Source of the DNA: Sphingopyxis panaciterrae
GTDB taxonomy: Bacteria > Pseudomonadota > Alphaproteobacteria > Sphingomonadales > Sphingomonadaceae
Direction: 5' to 3'
DNA: 64,000 nucleotides
NCBI RefSeq assembly: GCF_011762125.1
Contig: NZ_JAASQN010000006.1
Location: forward strand, 242,904 to 306,903
Positions within the stretch are counted from its first letter, which is position 1; each line of letters begins with the position of its first letter. The notes under the pieces were generated by a model. It saw only the letters and a program-made list of their open reading frames with translations. It was not told the origin of the DNA and made no database searches. Below are positions 1 to 8,607 of the stretch, piece after piece. The position numbers and the translations under genes were made by a program.

Positions 1-32
1 ATGCCGAAACTGTCGGTGCCCCCCCAAAAAAA

Positions 33-65
33 CGGGATCCCGGGTCAAGCCCGGGATGACGAGGG
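33..65. repeat. Dispersed 33-bp repeat, copy 1
   Basis: A GC-rich 33-bp stretch with an internal palindrome (cccgggtcaagcccggg). It recurs base for base at 59158-59190, where it is one arm of a larger inverted repeat. Here the partner arm is not visible and may lie left of the window. The rest of positions 1-232 shows no gene; it is the upstream region of the pilus ATPase gene. Confidence 0.8.
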
Positions 66-232
66 TCGGTGAAGCAAGGGCAGTTTCCCACCCCGAAGCC
101 GGCATCCCGCCGCATGCCCTCCGCCCGCATTAGGATAATGTCAAAGTTTCCGCTTTATTCACCCTGTCGGATTGGGGGGTCCGCCGGCAATCGCCGCGGT
201 TTCCTCGTATGGAATAGAGGCAGGATCTAGCG

Positions 233-1723
233 ATGAGTGCATTCGGACGTCGACCCGGAACCGCTGGCCGCCCGGCCTTCGGCGTGGCAAAACCGATGCA
301 GGGCGGCGCCGGCGCGGCCGGCGGCACCCAATTTCCCGCGATCGACCAGGCGCCGGTCGCCGAAATGCCGTCGGGGCCGATGTCGCCCGAAATGGAAGCG
401 ATGGAGCGGCTGAACCAGCGTTCGACCGCCGACATGGCAGAGCCTGAAAAGGCGCAAGGGTTCGAAGCCAGCGTCCACAAGATCAAGGAACAGGTACTGC
501 CGCGCCTGCTCGAACGCGTCGATCCCGAGGCGGCGGCAACGCTGAGCAAGGACGAACTGACCGAGGAATTCCGCCCGATCATCCTCGAAGTGCTCGCGGA
601 ACTGCGCATCACCCTGAACCGCCGCGAACAGTTTGCGCTCGAAAAGGTGCTCGTCGACGAACTGCTCGGATTCGGCCCGCTCGAGGAATTGCTCGCCGAT
701 CCCGACATCAGCGACATCATGGTCAATGGACCCTACCAGACCTACATCGAACGCAAAGGCCAGCTGGTCATCGCGCCGATCCAGTTCCGCGACGAACAGC
801 ATCTGTTCCAGATCGCGCAGCGCATCTGCAACCTTGTCGGCCGCCGCGTCGACCAAACCACCCCGCTCGCCGACGCCCGCCTCAAGGACGGCAGCCGCGT
901 CAACGTCATCGTCCCGCCGCTGAGCCTGCGCGGTACCGCGATCTCGATTCGTAAATTCTCGGCGAAGCCGATCACGCTCGACATGCTCTGCCAGTGGGGC
1001 GCGATGAGCCAGAAAATGTGCACCGCGCTGAAGATCGCGGGCGCCAGCCGCTTCAACATCGTCATCTCGGGCGGCACGGGTTCGGGCAAGACGACGATGC
1101 TCAACGCCCTGTCGAAGATGATCGACCCCGGCGAACGGGTTTTGACCATCGAAGACGCCGCCGAACTTCGCCTGCAGCAGCCGCACTGGCTGCCGCTCGA
1201 AACGCGCCCCGCGAATCTCGAGGGCAATGGTGCGATCCATATGGGCGACCTCGTCAAAAACGCGCTGCGTATGCGTCCCGACCGCATCATCATGGGCGAA
1301 GTCCGTGGCGCGGAATGTTTCGATCTGCTCGCCGCGATGAACACCGGTCACGACGGGTCGATGTGTACGCTGCACAGCAACAGCCCGCGCGAATGCCTCG
1401 GCCGTATGGAAAATATGGTGCTGATGGGCGACATCAAGATCCCGAAGGAAGCGATCTCGAAGCAGATTGCCGATTCGGTCGACATGATCGTCCAGATCAA
1501 GCGCCTGCGCGACGGGTCGCGCCGCGTCACCAACGTCACCGAGGTGATCGGCATGGAAGGCGACGTCATCGTCACCCAGGAATTGTTCAAGTTCGAATAT
1601 CTCGACGAGGACAAGGACGGCAAGATCGTCGGCGAATATCGCGCCATGGGCCTGCGCCCCTATACACTCGAAAAAGCGCGCCAGTACGGGTTCGACCAGC
1701 CGTATCTGGAGGCGTGCCTGTGA
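233..1723 (+). CDS. cpaF: CpaF/TadA-family type II/IV secretion ATPase
   Basis: Cytoplasmic hexameric ATPase of the type IVc (Flp/Tad) pilus family, which powers pilin assembly and retraction. The 496-residue product has a low-complexity N-terminal leader of about 70 residues, then the N-terminal secretion-ATPase domain, a Walker A motif GGTGSGKTT at about residues 280-288, a Walker B-type strand ending IIMGEVRG near residue 355, and a His-box region (TLHSNS) after it. The start is the ATG at 233, preceded by an AGGCAGGA ribosome binding site. No other Tad genes follow: the next gene is convergent and unrelated. The rest of a tad cluster would have to lie left of the window or elsewhere, so the pilus role comes from the family. 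Confidence 0.93.
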   Translation: MSAFGRRPGTAGRPAFGVAKPMQGGAGAAGGTQFPAIDQAPVAEMPSGPMSPEMEAMERLNQRSTADMAEPEKAQGFEASVHKIKEQVLPRLLERVDPEAAATLSKDELTEEFRPIILEVLAELRITLNRREQFALEKVLVDELLGFGPLEELLADPDISDIMVNGPYQTYIERKGQLVIAPIQFRDEQHLFQIAQRICNLVGRRVDQTTPLADARLKDGSRVNVIVPPLSLRGTAISIRKFSAKPITLDMLCQWGAMSQKMCTALKIAGASRFNIVISGGTGSGKTTMLNALSKMIDPGERVLTIEDAAELRLQQPHWLPLETRPANLEGNGAIHMGDLVKNALRMRPDRIIMGEVRGAECFDLLAAMNTGHDGSMCTLHSNSPRECLGRMENMVLMGDIKIPKEAISKQIADSVDMIVQIKRLRDGSRRVTNVTEVIGMEGDVIVTQELFKFEYLDEDKDGKIVGEYRAMGLRPYTLEKARQYGFDQPYLEACL

Positions 1724-1739
1724 GGCCCAGGGTCAAACC

Positions 1740-2726
1740 CTAGTCGCCGAACGCCGGTCCAGCGAGATCGGGAAAGACCTTGCCGACCTTGCCCAAAAGA
1801 TAATCGCCATAGGTGCCGCCCGCGGCGTGGACGTCGGCCCCATCCCAGCGCGGCAGGCTGCGGTCGGTTCCGGCGATCGGCAACGGATCAACCGGTGCGG
1901 CGAAATCGGGGTCGTAGAACAGCGGCCACGACAGGCGCTCGCGGCCCGACGCGTTGATCACGCGGTGCGGTGCGGACCGGAAACGGCCGCGCGTCAATCG
2001 TTCGAACATGTCACCGATGTTGACGACCAGCATCCGTCCCTTCGACGGCACCGTGATCCAGTCGCCGTTCGCGGCGCGCACCTCCAGACCGCCATGCCCA
2101 TCCTGGCCGAGCAAGGTGAGCAACCCATAGTCGCTATGCTCGCCAACCCCGAAGCGGTCGGATTCGCCGCCCGGAGGATAGTGGAAAATGCGAAACAGCA
2201 GCGTCGGACGCCGCGTCATGCCCGCCGCGAAATGGTCCGCGGACAGACCGAGCGCGCGCGCCATACCGCGCATCAGTGCCTCGGCGGCGGCGACCGCGGC
2301 GTCCAGATAGTCGTCGACCGCCTGCCGCAGTTCGGGCACCGCCGACGGCCAGAGGTTGGCGCCGTGCAGCGGCCAGCCGGCGATCACGCGCGGATCGTCG
2401 GGAGCCAGTTCCTCGCCGAGATAGAGTCCCTCCTTGCGGTCGGGAAGCCCCGACGTCAGTTCGCCACCAAGCGGAAACCAGCCGCGCCAGGCAATTCCGC
2501 CGTGCACCATCGCAATCCGCGCCTTCTCCACCTCAGGCAGGGCAAAAAAGCGGCGACTCGCCATCTCCAGCCGCGTCGACAGGCTGTCCGGTATCGCGTG
2601 TCCGTCGGCATAGAAAAAGCCGAACTCGGCGCTCGCCGCACCGATTTCGGCCGCAACGCGTTCAATGGCCGCGGCGTCGTCCATCGCGCGGAGCGGCGAA
2701 ATATCGATGACGGAAAGCGTCGTCAC
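1740..2726 (-). CDS. 2-oxoglutarate/Fe(II)-dependent oxygenase, isopenicillin N synthase family
   Basis: Soluble non-heme iron oxygenase that would couple 2-oxoglutarate decarboxylation to oxidation of an unknown substrate. From the chosen GTG start it is 328 residues, a normal length for the family. The N-terminal DIOX_N region is residues 5-120. The iron triad is H197-S-D199 and H254, and the 2OG-binding R264-L-S266 follows. The frame stays open for 95 codons upstream, but that part overlaps the small upstream gene and reads as low-quality sequence, so the GTG 10 bp after that gene's stop is preferred. It forms a probable two-gene unit with the small membrane protein. The substrate cannot be inferred. 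Confidence 0.88.
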   Translation of the reverse strand: MTTLSVIDISPLRAMDDAAAIERVAAEIGAASAEFGFFYADGHAIPDSLSTRLEMASRRFFALPEVEKARIAMVHGGIAWRGWFPLGGELTSGLPDRKEGLYLGEELAPDDPRVIAGWPLHGANLWPSAVPELRQAVDDYLDAAVAAAEALMRGMARALGLSADHFAAGMTRRPTLLFRIFHYPPGGESDRFGVGEHSDYGLLTLLGQDGHGGLEVRAANGDWITVPSKGRMLVVNIGDMFERLTRGRFRSAPHRVINASGRERLSWPLFYDPDFAAPVDPLPIAGTDRSLPRWDGADVHAAGGTYGDYLLGKVGKVFPDLAGPAFGD

Positions 2727-2736
2727 CGGCGGCAGG

Positions 2737-2922
2737 TCACTGGTGCAGCCAGACCGCGGTCGACAACAGCGCGACCATTGCGGAGAGCATCGCGATCCCG
2801 CGCCACGGCATGAAGCCGACCCGGTCGACGTCGCGGCGATGGCGACGGCGCCAGTCGGCGACCTCGGCAAAACCGAACAGCGCGGCGGCGCCGATGCCGA
2901 GCGAGAGCATGGATACTTGCAT
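2737..2922 (-). CDS. Small predicted membrane protein
   Basis: A 61-residue protein with two hydrophobic segments (about residues 1-20 and 40-60) separated by a short, very basic loop, suggesting a hairpin in the inner membrane. An AGGGA-like ribosome binding site lies about 10 bp upstream of the ATG. It is followed after 10 bp by the 2OG-Fe(II) oxygenase gene and starts divergently from the methyltransferase gene. I do not recognise the family. The membrane topology and operon-like spacing are the only support. Confidence 0.5.
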   Translation of the reverse strand: MQVSMLSLGIGAAALFGFAEVADWRRRHRRDVDRVGFMPWRGIAMLSAMVALLSTAVWLHQ

Positions 2923-2976
2923 TGCCGCGCATCCCTACGCAAACAGGGGCATTCCCCCCAAGAGAGAGGTGCCCAT

Positions 2977-3819
2977 ATGCGTTCCCTGTTGCTGGTTGCA
3001 AGTGCCGCCATCGCCCTTTCCGGTCCTCTGCCCGTGCTGGCGCAGGACGGCCACGCAGGTCACGCCGCGCACTCCGCTCAAGGCGCCGACGCCGCTGCAA
3101 TCGCAGCCGCGGTTGCCGCCCCCACCCGCAGCCCCGCGAACACGCCGCGCGATACCTGGCGCCACCCGGCCGAAACGCTGGCCTTCTTCGGCGTGAAGCC
3201 GGGCGACACGATCGTCGAACTGTGGCCCGGCGGCGGCTGGTACACCGAAATCCTCGCCCCCCTGACCAAGGCCGGCGGCGGCACCCTTTATGTCGCGGCG
3301 CCGTGGGAAAAGGGGCTGAACAAGATCAAGGAAAAGCAGGCGGCCGATGCCGCCACCTATGGCGCGGTCAAGCTCGCCGAATTTCCGGGCACCGGCGCGG
3401 GCACGAAAATTCCCGACGGCAGCGCCGATGTCGTGCTGACCTTTCGCAACGTCCACAATTGGCGTTTCGGCGGCACCGACAAGACCGCCGATGCGTTCAA
3501 GCAGATCTTCGCGATGCTGAAGCCCGGCGGTACCCTGGGGGTCGTCGACCACCGGCTGCCCGAGGAGATGGATGCGGCGCTGGAGGAAAAGAGCGGCTAT
3601 ATGAAGCGCTCGTCGATCGTCGGCTTTGCCGAGGCGGCAGGCTTCAAGCTCGCCGGCGAAAGCGACATCAACGCCAATCCCAAGGACACGCATGATTATG
3701 AAAAGGGCGTGTGGACACTGCCCCCGGTGCTGACCGAGGGCGACACGGACCGCGCAAAATATGTGGCGATCGGCGAATCGGACCGCATGACGCTGAAATT
3801 CGTGAAGCCCGTAAGCTGA
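2977..3819 (+). CDS. Exported class I SAM-dependent methyltransferase-like protein (COG4798 type)
   Basis: A 280-residue protein with a clear Sec signal peptide: basic start, hydrophobic core to about residue 20, and a cleavage-type site after VLAQ. A His/Ala-rich linker follows. The methyltransferase fold starts near residue 55, and the SAM-binding motif I region (IVELWPGGGWYTEIL) covers about residues 79-93. A later stretch (MLKPGGTLGVVDHR) is the typical post-motif strand. The start at 2977 is set by a strong GAGAGAGG ribosome binding site and the signal peptide. An exported SAM enzyme is odd because SAM is cytoplasmic; the protein may bind another ligand. The 3' end abuts the aat start. 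Confidence 0.82.
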   Translation: MRSLLLVASAAIALSGPLPVLAQDGHAGHAAHSAQGADAAAIAAAVAAPTRSPANTPRDTWRHPAETLAFFGVKPGDTIVELWPGGGWYTEILAPLTKAGGGTLYVAAPWEKGLNKIKEKQAADAATYGAVKLAEFPGTGAGTKIPDGSADVVLTFRNVHNWRFGGTDKTADAFKQIFAMLKPGGTLGVVDHRLPEEMDAALEEKSGYMKRSSIVGFAEAAGFKLAGESDINANPKDTHDYEKGVWTLPPVLTEGDTDRAKYVAIGESDRMTLKFVKPVS

Positions 3820-4601
3820 CACGGCACATCGAAACCATCGACCCTGCGCTGCTGCTCAGCGCCTATGCGCAGGGTCTTTTCCCGATGGCCGACGGGGCGG
3901 ACGATCCGTCGGTCCATTGGGTCGAACCGCGGCTGCGCGCGATCCTGCCCTTGGGCGGCTTCCATCTGTCGCGCAGCCTGAAGAAGGTGATCCTCGGCGA
4001 CCATTTTCGCGTGACCACCGACACCGCCTTTTCCACGATGATGACGCTGTGCGCCGAGGCGGCCGATGACCGGCCGACGACGTGGATCAATCCGGTGATC
4101 AAGGCGAGCTACGAACGATTGTTCCGCCTTGGCCATGCCCACAGCGTCGAATGCTGGCTGGACGGCGAGCTCGCCGGCGGCCTCTATGGCGTGACGCTCG
4201 GGCGCGCCTTTTTCGGCGAATCGATGGTCAGCCGGGCGCGCGACGCGTCGAAGGTCGCGCTCGCGCATCTCGTCGCGCGGCTACGCGCCGGCGGCTGGCA
4301 GTTGCTCGATTGTCAGTTCATCACGCCGCACCTCGCCAGCCTGGGCGCGATCGAAATCCCCCAGCGCGACTATCTGGCGCAGCTTTATTCGGTGTTGTCG
4401 GAGGGCGGCGGCGGCGATGCCTTGGGTGCAGGCGCAGGGACAGCCGGGGCAGCGGCCGGTGCGGGCGTTCCCGCGCCGCCGTTCGCCGCGGGCGACTGGG
4501 GGGCGCTCGACGCCTTGGGTGCTGCGCCCGGCACCGCCTTCGGTGCCGACCGGGCGACGGGCTCGCCGCCCGGATATGTCATCGCGCAGCTTTTGACATA
4601 G
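3816..4601 (+). CDS. aat: Leucyl/phenylalanyl-tRNA--protein transferase
   Basis: Cytoplasmic enzyme of the N-end rule pathway that adds Leu or Phe from aminoacyl-tRNA to proteins with N-terminal Arg or Lys, marking them for ClpAP. Family hallmarks are LSAYAQGLFPMAD near the N terminus, VHWVEPRLRAILPL, the GLYGVTLGRAFFGESMVS block and LLDCQFITPHLASLGA. The start is unclear: the only in-frame ATG (3711) would add 35 unrelated residues from inside the preceding gene, so a CTG at 3816, overlapping the preceding stop, is proposed. A Gly/Ala-rich stretch precedes the conserved end (PPGYVIAQLLT). The last 217 bp overlap the DUF2155 gene on the other strand. Confidence 0.88.
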   Translation: MTRHIETIDPALLLSAYAQGLFPMADGADDPSVHWVEPRLRAILPLGGFHLSRSLKKVILGDHFRVTTDTAFSTMMTLCAEAADDRPTTWINPVIKASYERLFRLGHAHSVECWLDGELAGGLYGVTLGRAFFGESMVSRARDASKVALAHLVARLRAGGWQLLDCQFITPHLASLGAIEIPQRDYLAQLYSVLSEGGGGDALGAGAGTAGAAAGAGVPAPPFAAGDWGALDALGAAPGTAFGADRATGSPPGYVIAQLLT

Positions 4602-5062
4602 ACGTCGTAGATCGGGTGCTCGATCACGTTGCGGTCGGGGCGTTCCTTGAACAGCCAGCCAGAAAAGACGCGATACCATTTATCGTCGCGCTGATCCTGC
4701 ACCGTCAGCTGGACGAAGGCGCCGGTTTCAGGCGGGTCTTCCCATGGCGCGGTCGCCTCGCACGCGCGCAGGCGCACGATAGCGCGGCCAACGCGCGCCG
4801 AATCGCCGGGCTTCATCTCGAGATCGCGAACCAGGCCGTTGCGCTTGTTGAGCAGGCCGAGCACCGCGACGCGGTCGGCCATCGGGGTCGCGCCCTCGAT
4901 TCCGCCGACTTCCTGCGGCACGCGTTCGGATTTGGCGATCTGCGGCGCCTTCTCGCTGCCGCCCGCCTTGGTCGCCGGCGACCGGTCGCAGGCCGCGAGA
5001 GCCAGTGCCGTCAGGGCGGCGAGGCCCACGGTCGCGGACAGGCGCGGCACGAAAATGCTCAC
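4385..5062 (-). CDS. DUF2155 domain lipoprotein
   Basis: A 225-residue envelope protein. The signal peptide ends in a lipobox (LALAAC, Cys near residue 25), so it is probably lipidated. The DUF2155 core, about residues 60-170, holds the conserved stretch around WEDPPE, FVQLTVQD, FSGWLF and HPIYDVYVKSC. The C-terminal 55 residues are Pro/Ala/Ser-rich and low in complexity; this tail is antisense to the end of aat. The start is GTG, overlapping the stop of the upstream NDUFA12 gene by 4 bp, so the two are translationally coupled. DUF2155 next to an NDUFA12 homologue is a common alphaproteobacterial pairing. Its molecular role is unknown. Confidence 0.88.
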   Translation of the reverse strand: MSIFVPRLSATVGLAALTALALAACDRSPATKAGGSEKAPQIAKSERVPQEVGGIEGATPMADRVAVLGLLNKRNGLVRDLEMKPGDSARVGRAIVRLRACEATAPWEDPPETGAFVQLTVQDQRDDKWYRVFSGWLFKERPDRNVIEHPIYDVYVKSCAMTYPGGEPVARSAPKAVPGAAPKASSAPQSPAANGGAGTPAPAAAPAVPAPAPKASPPPPSDNTE

Positions 5063-5445
5063 TCGGCGCCGGGCCGCCAGGCCTCATAGTCGCCGGTCGC
5101 CGCCGCGCGGCGCCCGCCGCGTTCGAGCGCACCCGCCGGGCGATAGGCGCCGGTGCTGCCGGTCAGATTGGCGCTGGGTTCCTGCTCCCACGCGCGCGGC
5201 GCGGGCAGGACGTCGCCGGGCAGTTCGTCGAAGGTGCCGTGCAGCCAGCCATGCCATTCGGGTGGCACACGGCTCGCGTCGTTCGATCCATTGTAGAGGA
5301 CCCAACGTCGCCCGCCCTTTTTCGCACGGAAATAACGGTTGCCGAGGCTGTCCTCGCCGACCTTCTCGCCGGTGCTCCAGCTGTTCAGCAACGTGCCGAC
5401 GGTCGCGCCGTCCCACCAGGTGAAAATCTTGCCCAAGATGCTCAT
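5059..5445 (-). CDS. NADH:ubiquinone oxidoreductase subunit NDUFA12 family protein
   Basis: A 128-residue homologue of the mitochondrial complex I accessory subunit NDUFA12 (B17.2), one of the few accessory subunits shared with alphaproteobacteria. It is expected on the cytoplasmic side of the peripheral arm of complex I. Visible family features are the start MSILGKIFTWWDGATVGT, the GEDSLGNRYF block, WVLYNG and VPPEWHGWLH, all in the first 75 residues. The tail is Ala/Gly/Arg-rich and variable. The longer open frame upstream is ignored because the family start is at the ATG at 5445. It sits directly upstream of the DUF2155 lipoprotein gene with a 4-bp overlap. Confidence 0.93.
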   Translation of the reverse strand: MSILGKIFTWWDGATVGTLLNSWSTGEKVGEDSLGNRYFRAKKGGRRWVLYNGSNDASRVPPEWHGWLHGTFDELPGDVLPAPRAWEQEPSANLTGSTGAYRPAGALERGGRRAAATGDYEAWRPGAE

Positions 5446-5506
5446 GGCTGCGGCGTTTACAGGCAAGCCAAGGCGGTTCGCAAGTCGCAAACCGTCCCGC
5501 GCACCG

Positions 5507-5968
5507 CTATTTCCCATCTTTCCATGTGATCCTGGCCGTCTCGTCGATGCCAAGCCGCGCCGACGTGCCGCCGGCCAGTTCGAGCACCGCCGCAACCTCG
5601 CCGCCGCTGACCACGGGCTCTAGCGACTCGGGGATGGTGTTTTCGGCGATCCGGTCGATGCTGCCGTCGGCGCGGATGAAGATCATATCGAGCGGGATCA
5701 GCGTGTTCTTCATCCAGAAGCTCGCAATGCGCGGCTTTTCGAACGGAAAGATCATCCCGCCGTCGGCGGGCAGGCCGGTGCGGAACATCAATCCCTGCGC
5801 CTGTTCCTCGGCGGTGCGCGCAACCTCGACCCGGAACGGGTGCGTCTGGCCGGCCATGGCGATCGCCAGCGGGATCGTCGCCACGCTTTCCGTCTCGCTG
5901 CCATTGGTGCTGCACGCCGCCATCGGCAGGGCGAGCGACAGGACAAGAGCGGTAAACAGCGCACGCAT
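5507..5968 (-). CDS. DUF192 family lipoprotein
   Basis: A 153-residue protein with a lipoprotein signal peptide (lipobox MAAC, Cys at about residue 19) followed by a full DUF192 domain. The diagnostic blocks are RTAEEQAQGLMFR, FPFEKPRIASFWMKNTLIPLDMIFI (given in parts: FPFEKPR, FWMKNT, PLDMIF) and the late AVLELAGGTSARLGI. DUF192 proteins are small, often exported beta-rich proteins of unknown function. It precedes the NDUFA12/DUF2155 pair on the same strand after about 60 bp and follows recX by 37 bp, so the four genes may be partly co-transcribed. The start is chosen at the ATG that begins the signal peptide. Confidence 0.9.
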   Translation of the reverse strand: MRALFTALVLSLALPMAACSTNGSETESVATIPLAIAMAGQTHPFRVEVARTAEEQAQGLMFRTGLPADGGMIFPFEKPRIASFWMKNTLIPLDMIFIRADGSIDRIAENTIPESLEPVVSGGEVAAVLELAGGTSARLGIDETARITWKDGK

Positions 5969-6005
5969 CGGCGGATCCTTATCCCGGATTGATGACCTGA
6001 CCGGC

Positions 6006-6578
6006 CTAATCGAGCGCCGCGCCAGCGTCCAGCGCCGCCAGCGCATCATCGTCCCCCGGCGCGACGGCGAGGATATGGCGCGCGAGCGCCAGGCTGTGCC
6101 CGGCGCGCAAAAAGGCGGCAACCTGCCGTTCGCTTAGCTTCGGGTCATCGCTCGCGCGGACCGCGAACGGCCCGAAGCGGCGGCGGCGCGCGAAACCGAG
6201 CGCCGCAGCGACCGCAGCGTCCTCGGCCGCCGCCACCGCCTCACCGCTATCCGCGGGCGCGATGCCGTCGACGTACAGCTGCGCCTTCACGCGCCGGACA
6301 CCCAGTCCGCGGCGGGTCATCGCCCCCGCGCGCATCGCGGCATATTGCCGGTCATCGAGATAGCGCAGCCGTTCCATCCGATCGGCAATCGCCTCGCAAA
6401 CCGTCATGGCATCGATGTCGTCGGCCCACTCAGATTCGCGAACCTTTCTCGCGAGATAGCGCATCAGCTTGGCCCGGCTCGTGGCGAATCGCGCGACATA
6501 GGCGAGCGCCAATTCGTCGAGCTTCGCTGCGCCGAGCGGCCTTTTTGAACGGTCGGGAAGAGCGCGGCGGTTGGCCAT
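6006..6578 (-). CDS. recX: Regulatory protein RecX
   Basis: RecX modulates RecA by binding inside the RecA-DNA filament and limiting recombination and SOS induction. The 190-residue product has the all-helical three-repeat RecX layout: a first repeat around ALAYVARFATSRAKLMRYLARKV, described here by its ends ALAYVARF and LMRYLARKV (about residues 25-47), a second around YLDDRQYAAMRAGAMTRRG (about residues 73-91) and a third in the LSERQVAAFLRAGHS region. The end is Ala/Asp-rich. recA is not adjacent. Assignment rests on the spaced YLARKV and YLDDRQYA motifs. Confidence 0.88.
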   Translation of the reverse strand: MANRRALPDRSKRPLGAAKLDELALAYVARFATSRAKLMRYLARKVRESEWADDIDAMTVCEAIADRMERLRYLDDRQYAAMRAGAMTRRGLGVRRVKAQLYVDGIAPADSGEAVAAAEDAAVAAALGFARRRRFGPFAVRASDDPKLSERQVAAFLRAGHSLALARHILAVAPGDDDALAALDAGAALD

Positions 6579-6696
6579 ATGCCATGTTTATGCCACAGTC
6601 GGGCCTGATTGAGAACGATCAGCACCGCCATATCGGGCAATAAAGCCCGGAAACGGGCCAATTTGTTCCAACAATATAGGGTTCGCGCACGATAAT

Positions 6697-8511
6697 ATGG
6701 CACAGAAAGATGACATGCTTGTTGCCGCGCGCCCTGATTCCCGGGACTCAGCATCCATGACGATCCAAAATCCAGCGATTTCCGCCGACGCGCTGACGCC
6801 GACACCGACGACCTGCGCCCAGCCGCGCCGCTTTTCGGATTTCGCCACCGTCGGCGAAGCGCTCGATTATGCCGCCAGCGGCACGCGCGGGCTCAATTTC
6901 CACGATCCGCGCGGCAAGCTCACCCGCCCCTATCCCTATCGCGAACTGCAGGCCGACGCGATCGCCACCGCGCACCGCCTGGTTGCCGCCGGGGTGAAGC
7001 CCGAAGACCGCATCGCGCTGATCGCCGAAACCGGCCCCGAATTCGCCGCGCTGTTCTTTGGAACCATCTATGCCGGCGCCTGGCCGGTGCCGCTGCCGCT
7101 GCCCACGAGCTTCGGCGGCCGCGATTCCTATGTCGGCCAACTCAGCGTCCAGCTTACCAGCTGCGATCCCGTCATGCTGTTCTTCCCGCCCGAAATTGCC
7201 GCGATGGCGATCGAGGCGGCCGAAGCGCAGGGCGTGACCCCGATCGACTGGAGCGCGTTCGAGCAGCGGCTGGCGCCCGTCGCCGACCTCCCCGAACAGC
7301 AAAGCGACGCGACCTGCTACCTTCAGTACAGCAGCGGATCGACGCGCTTTCCGCACGGTGTCGCGGTCACCCATGGCGCGCTGCTCAACAATCTGGCCGC
7401 GCATTCGCACGGCATGGAATTGCAGGACAGCGACCGCTGTATCTCGTGGCTGCCCTGGTACCACGACATGGGGCTCGTCGGCTGCCTGTTGTCGCCCGTC
7501 GCCAACCAGGTGTCGGTCGATTATCTCAAGACCGAGGATTTCGCCCGCCGTCCGCTCGCCTGGCTCGACCTGATCAGCCGCAACCAGGGCACGACGCTCA
7601 GCTATTCGCCCACCTTCGGCTATGACATTTGCGCGCGCCGGGTATCAAGCCAGACGCACGTCGCCGACCGGTTCGACCTGTCGCGCTGGCGCGTCGCGGG
7701 CAACGGCGCCGACATGATCCGCCCCGACGTGATGCAGAATTTCGTCGACGCCTTTGCCGACGCGGGCTTCAAGGCGAGCGCCTTCCTGCCGAGCTACGGC
7801 CTCGCCGAAGCGACGCTGGCGGTCAGCATCATGCCGCCCGGCGAAGGCATCGTCGTCGAACTGGTCGAGGAAACCGAACTGTCGGGCGCCGCGGGCGATG
7901 CCGGCCGCCCGACCCGTTACCGCGCGATCGTCAACTGCGGCCGCGCCGCGCGCGACATGGTGATCGAGGTCCGCGACGAAGCCGGCAACGTGCTGCCCGA
8001 CCAGACGGTCGGCAAGGTGTGGTGCAGCGGTCCGTCGCTGATGACCGGATATTTCCGCGATCCCGAAGCGACCGCGGCGTGCATGGCCGGCGGCTGGCTC
8101 GACACCGGCGATATGGGTTATCTGTCGGACGGTTACATCTACATCGTCGGCCGCGCCAAGGACATGATCATCATCAACGGCAAGAACCACTGGCCGCAGG
8201 ATATCGAATGGGCGGTCGAACAGCTGCCGGGCTTCAAGTCGGGCGATATCGCGGCCTTTGCGATCACCGCGCCGGGCGGCGAGGAAACCCCGGCGGTCCT
8301 CGTCCAGTGCCGCACCAGCGATGACAGCGAACGGCTGGCGCTGCGCGAAACGATCCGCGACCGCGTCCGCGCGATCACCGGCATGAACTGCGTCGTCGAG
8401 CTGATCCCGCCGCGCACCTTGCCGCGGACCAGTTCGGGCAAATTGAGCCGGTCGAAGGCGCGCGCGCAATATCTGGCCGGCGAAATCCAGCCTTTCGCGA
8501 TCGCCGCCTGA
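6697..8511 (+). CDS. Fatty acyl-AMP ligase (FAAL-type adenylating enzyme)
   Basis: ANL-superfamily enzyme that activates a fatty acid as its acyl-AMP, normally for transfer to an acyl carrier protein rather than CoA. The 604-residue length is typical. Motifs are the P-loop Y211SSGSTR217, WLPWYHDMGLVG near residue 250, PSYGLAEATL near residue 366, GDMGYLSDGYIYIVGR and the adjacent DMIIINGKNHWPQDIE hinge region, and the end PRTSSGKLSRSKAR carrying the catalytic Lys. An alternative ATG lies 20 codons inside. No acyl carrier protein, polyketide or peptide synthase gene is nearby, so the acceptor is unknown. A PAS-GGDEF-EAL gene follows after about 100 bp on the same strand. Confidence 0.9.
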   Translation: MAQKDDMLVAARPDSRDSASMTIQNPAISADALTPTPTTCAQPRRFSDFATVGEALDYAASGTRGLNFHDPRGKLTRPYPYRELQADAIATAHRLVAAGVKPEDRIALIAETGPEFAALFFGTIYAGAWPVPLPLPTSFGGRDSYVGQLSVQLTSCDPVMLFFPPEIAAMAIEAAEAQGVTPIDWSAFEQRLAPVADLPEQQSDATCYLQYSSGSTRFPHGVAVTHGALLNNLAAHSHGMELQDSDRCISWLPWYHDMGLVGCLLSPVANQVSVDYLKTEDFARRPLAWLDLISRNQGTTLSYSPTFGYDICARRVSSQTHVADRFDLSRWRVAGNGADMIRPDVMQNFVDAFADAGFKASAFLPSYGLAEATLAVSIMPPGEGIVVELVEETELSGAAGDAGRPTRYRAIVNCGRAARDMVIEVRDEAGNVLPDQTVGKVWCSGPSLMTGYFRDPEATAACMAGGWLDTGDMGYLSDGYIYIVGRAKDMIIINGKNHWPQDIEWAVEQLPGFKSGDIAAFAITAPGGEETPAVLVQCRTSDDSERLALRETIRDRVRAITGMNCVVELIPPRTLPRTSSGKLSRSKARAQYLAGEIQPFAIAA

Positions 8512-8607
8512 CGCCGGGGCCGTTTGTCCCGGCACAGGACAAAAAAGCACCGTGCGCCCGCAGCCATAGTTACGTTCGGGTAACCCCGCCGCTTTAAACA
8601 GGCTTTC

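Noticed and set aside
1740..3011. Long N-terminal form of the 2OG-Fe(II) oxygenase (423 residues)
   Set aside because: The extra 95 residues overlap a small membrane protein gene and are Arg/Cys/Ser-rich with no similarity to the family; the 328-residue form has the normal length.
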